DNA of 64,000 nt from the NCBI RefSeq assembly GCF_002735905.1, contig NZ_PEBD01000004.1, forward strand, positions 1,240,001 through 1,304,000, read 5' to 3'. Within the stretch, counting starts at the first letter, position 1, and each line of letters opens with the position of its first letter. Position numbers and translations under genes: made by a program. Positions 60,096-64,000 of the stretch are shown in pieces. The notes under the pieces were generated by a model that did no database searches, was not told the origin of the DNA, and worked only from the letters and a program-made list of their open reading frames with translations. Source of the DNA: Williamsia muralis (GTDB lineage Bacteria > Actinomycetota > Actinomycetes > Mycobacteriales > Mycobacteriaceae).

Positions 60096-61334
60096 ATGTA
60101 CGAGTGGTCCGAAGAAGATCTGATGGTGCGCGATGCCGTGCGCGGCTTCATCGACAAGGAGATCCGTCCGCACATCGATGAGCTCGAGACGGGCGTCCTC
60201 CCGCCCTACGACATCATCCGGAACCTGCTCAAGACCTTCGGCGTGGATGCGATGGCCTCCGATGCCCTGGAGAAGGAGTTCGCCAGGGATGAAGCGGTGG
60301 CCCGCGGAGAAGCCGAGCCCAAGACCGGTTCGGGAGGCGGCCCGGGGATGACTTCGATGGGCGCCATACTCAACATCGAACTGTCGGGTGTGAGCCTGGG
60401 CATCGTCGCCTCGATGGGTGTCAGTCTCGGACTCACCCCGTCGACGATCCGATCCAAGGGCACGCTCGCCCAGAAGAAGCGGTGGTTGCCCGACCTCGTC
60501 ACCATGAACAAGGTGGGCGCCTGGGCGATCACAGAGCCGGATTCGGGATCGGATGCACTGGGTGGCATGAAGACCACCGTCCGGCGAGACGGCGACAACT
60601 ACGTCCTCAACGGCCAGAAGACATTCATCACCAACGGTCCGTTCGCGGACACCGCGGTGGTCTTCGCCAAGCTCGACGACGGCGACTCGTCGGTCGATCG
60701 GCGCCAGCGAAAGGTCTTGACCTTTGTCCTCGACAAGGGCATGGAGGGCTTCACTCAGGGCAAGCCGTTCAAGAAGATGGGCATCATGTCGTCGCCCACG
60801 GGCGAACTGTTCTTCGACAACGTGAAGCTCGACAAGGACCGGCTCCTCGGCGAGACGGAGGAGGTCGGTGCCAAAGGCGGCGGTGAGGGCGCCAAGGCCG
60901 GATTCGTTCTCGAGCGCGTCGGTATCGCCTCGCTGTCGCTCGGCATCATCAACGAGTGCCAGCGACTCTGCGTCGAATACGCAAAGCAGCGCACCCTGTG
61001 GGGCAAACCCATCGCCGATCTGCAGCTCATCCAGCTCAAGCTGGCCGAGATGGAGGTCGCCCGGATCAATGTGCAGAACATGGTCTTCCATGCCCTCGAA
61101 CGGTCGCAGGCAGGCAAGCCGGTCGACCTCGCCGAGGCGTCGGCGATGAAGCTCTACTCGTCACGCACGGCAACCGAAGTCGCGATGGAAGCCGTCCAGT
61201 TGTTCGGTGGCAACGGCTACATGGCCGAGTACCGAGTCGAGCAACTGGCCCGTGATGCGAAGTCGCTGATGATCTACGCAGGCAGCAACGAAGTGCAGAT
61301 CACCCATGTCGCCAAGGGTGTCTTGGCGCGCTAG
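60096..61334 (+). CDS. acyl-CoA dehydrogenase
   Basis: FAD-dependent acyl-CoA dehydrogenase of 412 aa. The flavin and substrate loop is 'WAITEPDSGSDALGGMKTT', with 'INGP'-like 'FITNGPFADT' and the FAD-binding C-terminal helix 'AVQLFGGNGYMAEYRVEQLARDAKSLMIYAGSNEVQ'. The usual catalytic Glu position near the C-terminus reads 'IYAGSNEVQ' (IYEGT in most members), so the base may be elsewhere. An insertion 'AEPKTGSGGGPGMTSMG' is flexible. GAGGGGA ribosome binding site. It ends at a strong terminator. Confidence 0.87.
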   Translation: MYEWSEEDLMVRDAVRGFIDKEIRPHIDELETGVLPPYDIIRNLLKTFGVDAMASDALEKEFARDEAVARGEAEPKTGSGGGPGMTSMGAILNIELSGVSLGIVASMGVSLGLTPSTIRSKGTLAQKKRWLPDLVTMNKVGAWAITEPDSGSDALGGMKTTVRRDGDNYVLNGQKTFITNGPFADTAVVFAKLDDGDSSVDRRQRKVLTFVLDKGMEGFTQGKPFKKMGIMSSPTGELFFDNVKLDKDRLLGETEEVGAKGGGEGAKAGFVLERVGIASLSLGIINECQRLCVEYAKQRTLWGKPIADLQLIQLKLAEMEVARINVQNMVFHALERSQAGKPVDLAEASAMKLYSSRTATEVAMEAVQLFGGNGYMAEYRVEQLARDAKSLMIYAGSNEVQITHVAKGVLAR

Positions 61335-61347
61335 TTCTTCTGGACCG

Positions 61348-61401
61348 AGCCCACCTCTTGGTCCGGGGTTCCACATACCCGGGCCAAGTGGTGGGCTTTT
61401 T
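61348..61401 (+). terminator. intrinsic terminator after the acyl-CoA dehydrogenase gene
   Basis: AGCCCACC (61348-61355) pairs with GGTGGGCT (61390-61397), and CCGGG/CCCGG and TTGG/CCAA extend the stem; a T5 run follows. Confidence 0.85.
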
Positions 61402-61421
61402 CAGCTGCGAGATCAACTTAC

Positions 61422-61439
61422 AAACAGACTGGACTGTTT
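61422..61439. promoter_or_regulatory. operator overlapping the -35 of the tetR-monooxygenase operon
   Basis: AAACAG-N6-CTGTTT, overlapping a TGGACT -35-like hexamer (61430-61435). Likely autoregulatory site of the TetR protein that follows. Confidence 0.5.
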
Positions 61440-61452
61440 CTTAATTCTTCGC

Positions 61453-61458
61453 TAACCT
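61453..61458 (+). promoter_or_regulatory. -10 element of the tetR-monooxygenase operon
   Basis: TAACCT, 17 bp after TGGACT and seven bases before the GTG start at 61466, indicating a leaderless transcript. Confidence 0.45.
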
Positions 61459-61465
61459 CACCGAT

Positions 61466-62074
61466 GTGGCGACCAACACACGCGTGACGGAGGAGGCCGG
61501 CCAGGCTCCGTCGCAGAGTCGAACCCAGGCCGAGCGCACTGCGCAGATGCGGGCGCGACTGCTCGACGCAGCAATCTCGTGCCTGATCGACAACGGTTAT
61601 TCCGGGACCAGTACCCAGGAGATCTCTCGACGCGCGGGGGTGTCCCGCGGCGCCCAGTTGCACCATTTCCCGACCAAGGAATCGTTGGTCGTTGCGGCGG
61701 TCGAGCACCTGGTGGAACAGCGGCTGGACGAACTGCTCGGAGCTCATGCGAGTGGCGAGGTTCCCGGGGTCGAGGTATTTCTCGACGCCTTCTCGGGTCC
61801 GCTTTTCTACGCTGCCCTCGAGTTGTGGATCGCGGCCCGGACCGATCCTGCACTGCATGCAGCTGTGCTGCCGCTCGAGGCGCGGGTCAACGAAGCCATC
61901 CACACCGGTGGCGCCGCGATCTTCGGTGACCGGATGTCGCCAGAGGCCATCGAGATCAGTGTCGAACTCGCCCGAGGACTGGCGGTCTCGGCACTGTTCC
62001 GCAACGAGAAGTCCGACCGCGAGCTCCGCAAGCGGTTGATACCGATATGGGAGGCAATGGTGACCACCACATGA
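61466..62074 (+). CDS. TetR-family transcriptional regulator
   Basis: Regulator of 202 aa with a TetR helix-turn-helix at about 25-75 ('STQEISRRAGVSRGAQLHHFPTKESLVVAAV') and a C-terminal ligand domain. GTG start directly after a -10 element. Its stop overlaps the monooxygenase start (ATGA), so it most likely controls its own operon through the palindrome at 61422-61439. Confidence 0.88.
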   Translation: MATNTRVTEEAGQAPSQSRTQAERTAQMRARLLDAAISCLIDNGYSGTSTQEISRRAGVSRGAQLHHFPTKESLVVAAVEHLVEQRLDELLGAHASGEVPGVEVFLDAFSGPLFYAALELWIAARTDPALHAAVLPLEARVNEAIHTGGAAIFGDRMSPEAIEISVELARGLAVSALFRNEKSDRELRKRLIPIWEAMVTTT

Positions 62075-63612
62075 CCGCGCCGAGTTCAGATCCGATCGAA
62101 CAGCAAGATCTTCCGGCGTCTGTGCACACGTTGATCGTCGGCACCGGTTTCGCCGGCCTGGCTGCAGCACACAAGATTCTCGCCGACACCCCTTCGGCCG
62201 ACGTACTGATCATCGAGCGCGCAAGCGATGTCGGCGGGACGTGGCGAGACAACACGTACCCGGGCGCCGCATGCGACGTGCCGAGCAATCTGTATTCGTT
62301 CTCGTTTGCCCAGAGCCCGGAGTGGACGCACAACTACGCTCGCCAGCCAGAGATCTTCGGGTACCTGCGATCGGTGGCGGACCAGAGCGGCCTGCGCGAT
62401 CGCACCGTCTTCGAGTGTGAACTGCTCGGCGCGCGGTGGGACGCAGACAAGGCGCGCTGGTCGGTGTCGACCGCACGAGGACAGATCGAGGCGCAGGTCC
62501 TGATCGCCGCCACCGGTACGCTGTCCAATCCCAGCTTTCCCGACGTCCCCGGCATCGGCAAGTTCACCGGCACGATGTTCCACAGCGCCACCTGGAACCA
62601 CGACTTCGATCCGGCGGGTAAGCGCATCGCCGTTGTCGGGACCGGGGCCTCGGCGATTCAGTTCGTACCTGAATTGGCCGGTCCTGCAGCGCATGTGACG
62701 GTCTTTCAGCGGACGCCCGCGTGGATCATCCCGCGCCTCGACCGGCAGATCGGTAAGCTGGAACGCACGCTGTATCGCCTGGCGCCGTTCACCCAGCGAT
62801 TCGCACGCAACAGTCTGTACTTCTACCGCGAGGCCTACGTCGTCGCCCTGGCGAAGTTCACGTTCCTGCTGCCGATGTTCAAGCTGTTGGCCATGAGTCA
62901 ATTGCGCAAGCAGGTCAAGGATCCGGTGCTGCGTAGGAAGTTGACGCCGAAGTTCACCATCGGTTGCAAGCGAATGTTGCTCAGCAACACATGGTTGTCC
63001 ACGCTGGCGCGCGAAGACGTCACCCTCGTGGACACCGGCATGGCGGCGGTGACCGCCAGCGGCGTTGTCGACGGTGCAGGCCGCGAACACGAGGTCGACG
63101 CCATCGTGTTCGGCACCGGGTTCACCGCCACCGAGCCACCGGTGGCCAGCGTGCTCTACGGCGAAGATGAGCGCACCCTTGCCGACACCTGGAACGGCAG
63201 CCCGAATGCGTATCGCGGCACCACCGTTCACGGCTTCCCGAACCTGTTCCTCATGTACGGGCCGAACACCAACCTCGGTCACAGTTCCATCGTCTTCATG
63301 CTGGAGTCGCAGGCCGCGTACATCAGCTCGGCGATCACCCAGATGCGTTCTCGCAACATCGCTTCGGTGAACGTCAACAAGCGCAAGCAGGCCGAATACA
63401 ACCGGGGAATCGACGAGCAACTCGAGGGCACGGTGTGGAACTCGGGCGGCTGTTCGAGCTGGTATTTCGACAAGAACGGTCGGAACTCGGTCATGTGGCC
63501 GACGTTCACGTGGGAGTTCCGACAAGCGTTGCGCTCGGCTGATCTGAGTGACTACGACCTCGGCCGCGGCACGGTGCCCGCGCCTCGACCACGCGAAAGT
63601 GAGCCGGCATGA
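62071..63612 (+). CDS. flavin-containing (Baeyer-Villiger type) monooxygenase
   Basis: FAD/NADPH monooxygenase of 513 aa. It has FAD motif GTGFAG at 24-29, the Baeyer-Villiger fingerprint FxGxxxHxxxW seen as FTGTMFHSATW (165-175), and a second Rossmann motif 'VVGTGASAIQFV'. 'DNTYPGAACDVPSNLYSFSF' is typical of EthA/steroid monooxygenase-type enzymes. These insert oxygen next to ketones or oxidise sulfides. It sits between the TetR gene and a GMC oxidoreductase with 4-bp overlaps on both sides; a sterol or other alicyclic substrate is plausible. Confidence 0.9.
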   Translation: MTAPSSDPIEQQDLPASVHTLIVGTGFAGLAAAHKILADTPSADVLIIERASDVGGTWRDNTYPGAACDVPSNLYSFSFAQSPEWTHNYARQPEIFGYLRSVADQSGLRDRTVFECELLGARWDADKARWSVSTARGQIEAQVLIAATGTLSNPSFPDVPGIGKFTGTMFHSATWNHDFDPAGKRIAVVGTGASAIQFVPELAGPAAHVTVFQRTPAWIIPRLDRQIGKLERTLYRLAPFTQRFARNSLYFYREAYVVALAKFTFLLPMFKLLAMSQLRKQVKDPVLRRKLTPKFTIGCKRMLLSNTWLSTLAREDVTLVDTGMAAVTASGVVDGAGREHEVDAIVFGTGFTATEPPVASVLYGEDERTLADTWNGSPNAYRGTTVHGFPNLFLMYGPNTNLGHSSIVFMLESQAAYISSAITQMRSRNIASVNVNKRKQAEYNRGIDEQLEGTVWNSGGCSSWYFDKNGRNSVMWPTFTWEFRQALRSADLSDYDLGRGTVPAPRPRESEPA

Positions 63613-64000
63613 ACGACTATGATGTGGTGGTCGTCGGATCAGGTTTCGGCGGATCGGTGGCCGCGCTACGGCTGGCCGAAAAAGGCTACAAGGTGGCCGT
63701 TCTCGAGGCCGGCCGCAGATTCACCGACGATCAGCTGCCCAAGACCAGCTGGCGGCTCCGCAAGTACCTCTGGGCTCCGTGGCTGGGATGCTATGGGCTG
63801 CAACGTATCCACCTTCTGCCCGACGTGTTGGTGATGGCCGGCGCGGGAGTGGGCGGCGGGTCGCTCAACTATGCCAACACTCTCTATCAACCACCGAAGC
63901 GCTTCTTCGAAGACGCGCAGTGGGGACACATCACCGACTGGCAGGACGAGCTGAACCCGTATTACGACCAGGCCCGTCGCATGCTGGGGGTGGTGGACAA
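63609..64000 (+). CDS. GMC / cholesterol oxidase-like oxidoreductase (partial, 3' end beyond window)
   Basis: First 130 residues of an FAD enzyme: 'VVVVGSGFGGSVAALRLAEKG' is the FAD motif, 'LEAGRRF' ends the strand, and 'GAGVGGGSLNYANTLYQPP' is the GMC family signature also seen in M. tuberculosis ChoD (Rv3409c), which the region from 'SWRLRKYLWAP' on closely resembles. ATG overlaps the monooxygenase stop (ATGA). Likely alcohol or sterol oxidation in the same pathway as the monooxygenase. Confidence 0.85.
   Translation, partial: MNDYDVVVVGSGFGGSVAALRLAEKGYKVAVLEAGRRFTDDQLPKTSWRLRKYLWAPWLGCYGLQRIHLLPDVLVMAGAGVGGGSLNYANTLYQPPKRFFEDAQWGHITDWQDELNPYYDQARRMLGVVD

Overview
The window comes from a high-GC actinomycete of the mycolic-acid group, most likely Gordonia or a close relative (inference). 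The gene order from about 3 kb to 51 kb follows a block known from Mycobacterium tuberculosis, with every shared gene in the mirrored orientation: dacB1, an aminotransferase, sdhCDAB, cdd-deoA-add, the Rv3311 family, upp, deoD-pmmB, amiB1-amiA1, the Rv3304 family, lpdA and glpD2. Coding density is very high. No intergenic gap exceeds 300 bp, and I saw no tRNA, rRNA, CRISPR array, transposase or phage gene.

Region 1 (0-12.4 kb) holds a YhjD-like membrane protein, two Rossmann-fold oxidoreductases and a DacB-type carboxypeptidase. Then comes a tightly overlapping four-gene minus-strand operon: a BcsB-like anchored protein, a cysteine-free polytopic membrane protein, a processive GT2 synthase and a GT-C membrane glycosyltransferase. 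A GH5-like lipoprotein converges on its end. I read this as a cell-surface polysaccharide synthesis and export locus of unknown product.

Region 2 (12.5-22.2 kb) holds a TauD-type dioxygenase and a probable diamine/amino-acid catabolic set: class III aminotransferase, Lrp regulator, aldehyde dehydrogenase, FAD amine oxidase, universal stress protein and APC permease. A CitE-like lyase follows.

Region 3 (22.3-42 kb) is conserved core metabolism: succinate dehydrogenase, nucleoside salvage (cdd, deoA, add, upp, deoD), pmmB, the two M20 amidohydrolases and lpdA. Within it sit an ESX-like/NlpC pair and a small ABC/VOC operon. Several genes here start directly downstream of a TANNNT -10 element, so leaderless transcripts are likely, including a 14-codon leader ORF before lpdA.

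Region 4 (42-47.7 kb) is accessory: a PLP aminotransferase, a DUF222/HNH (13E12-type) protein behind a perfect LexA SOS box, then a WXG100-like protein translationally coupled to a DUF3558-type lipoprotein, and a Gly/Pro-rich ESX-type protein.

Region 5 (47.7-64 kb) holds divergent glpK and glpD. A DUF35 protein and a Cys-less thiolase sit next to a TetR regulator and resemble steroid side-chain aldolase pairs. Lhr helicase follows. A cobalamin riboswitch precedes cbtB-cbtA and a catalytically degenerate histidine-phosphatase protein. Next come an acyl-CoA dehydrogenase and a TetR-led operon of a Baeyer-Villiger-type monooxygenase and a GMC/cholesterol-oxidase-like enzyme cut by the window end.
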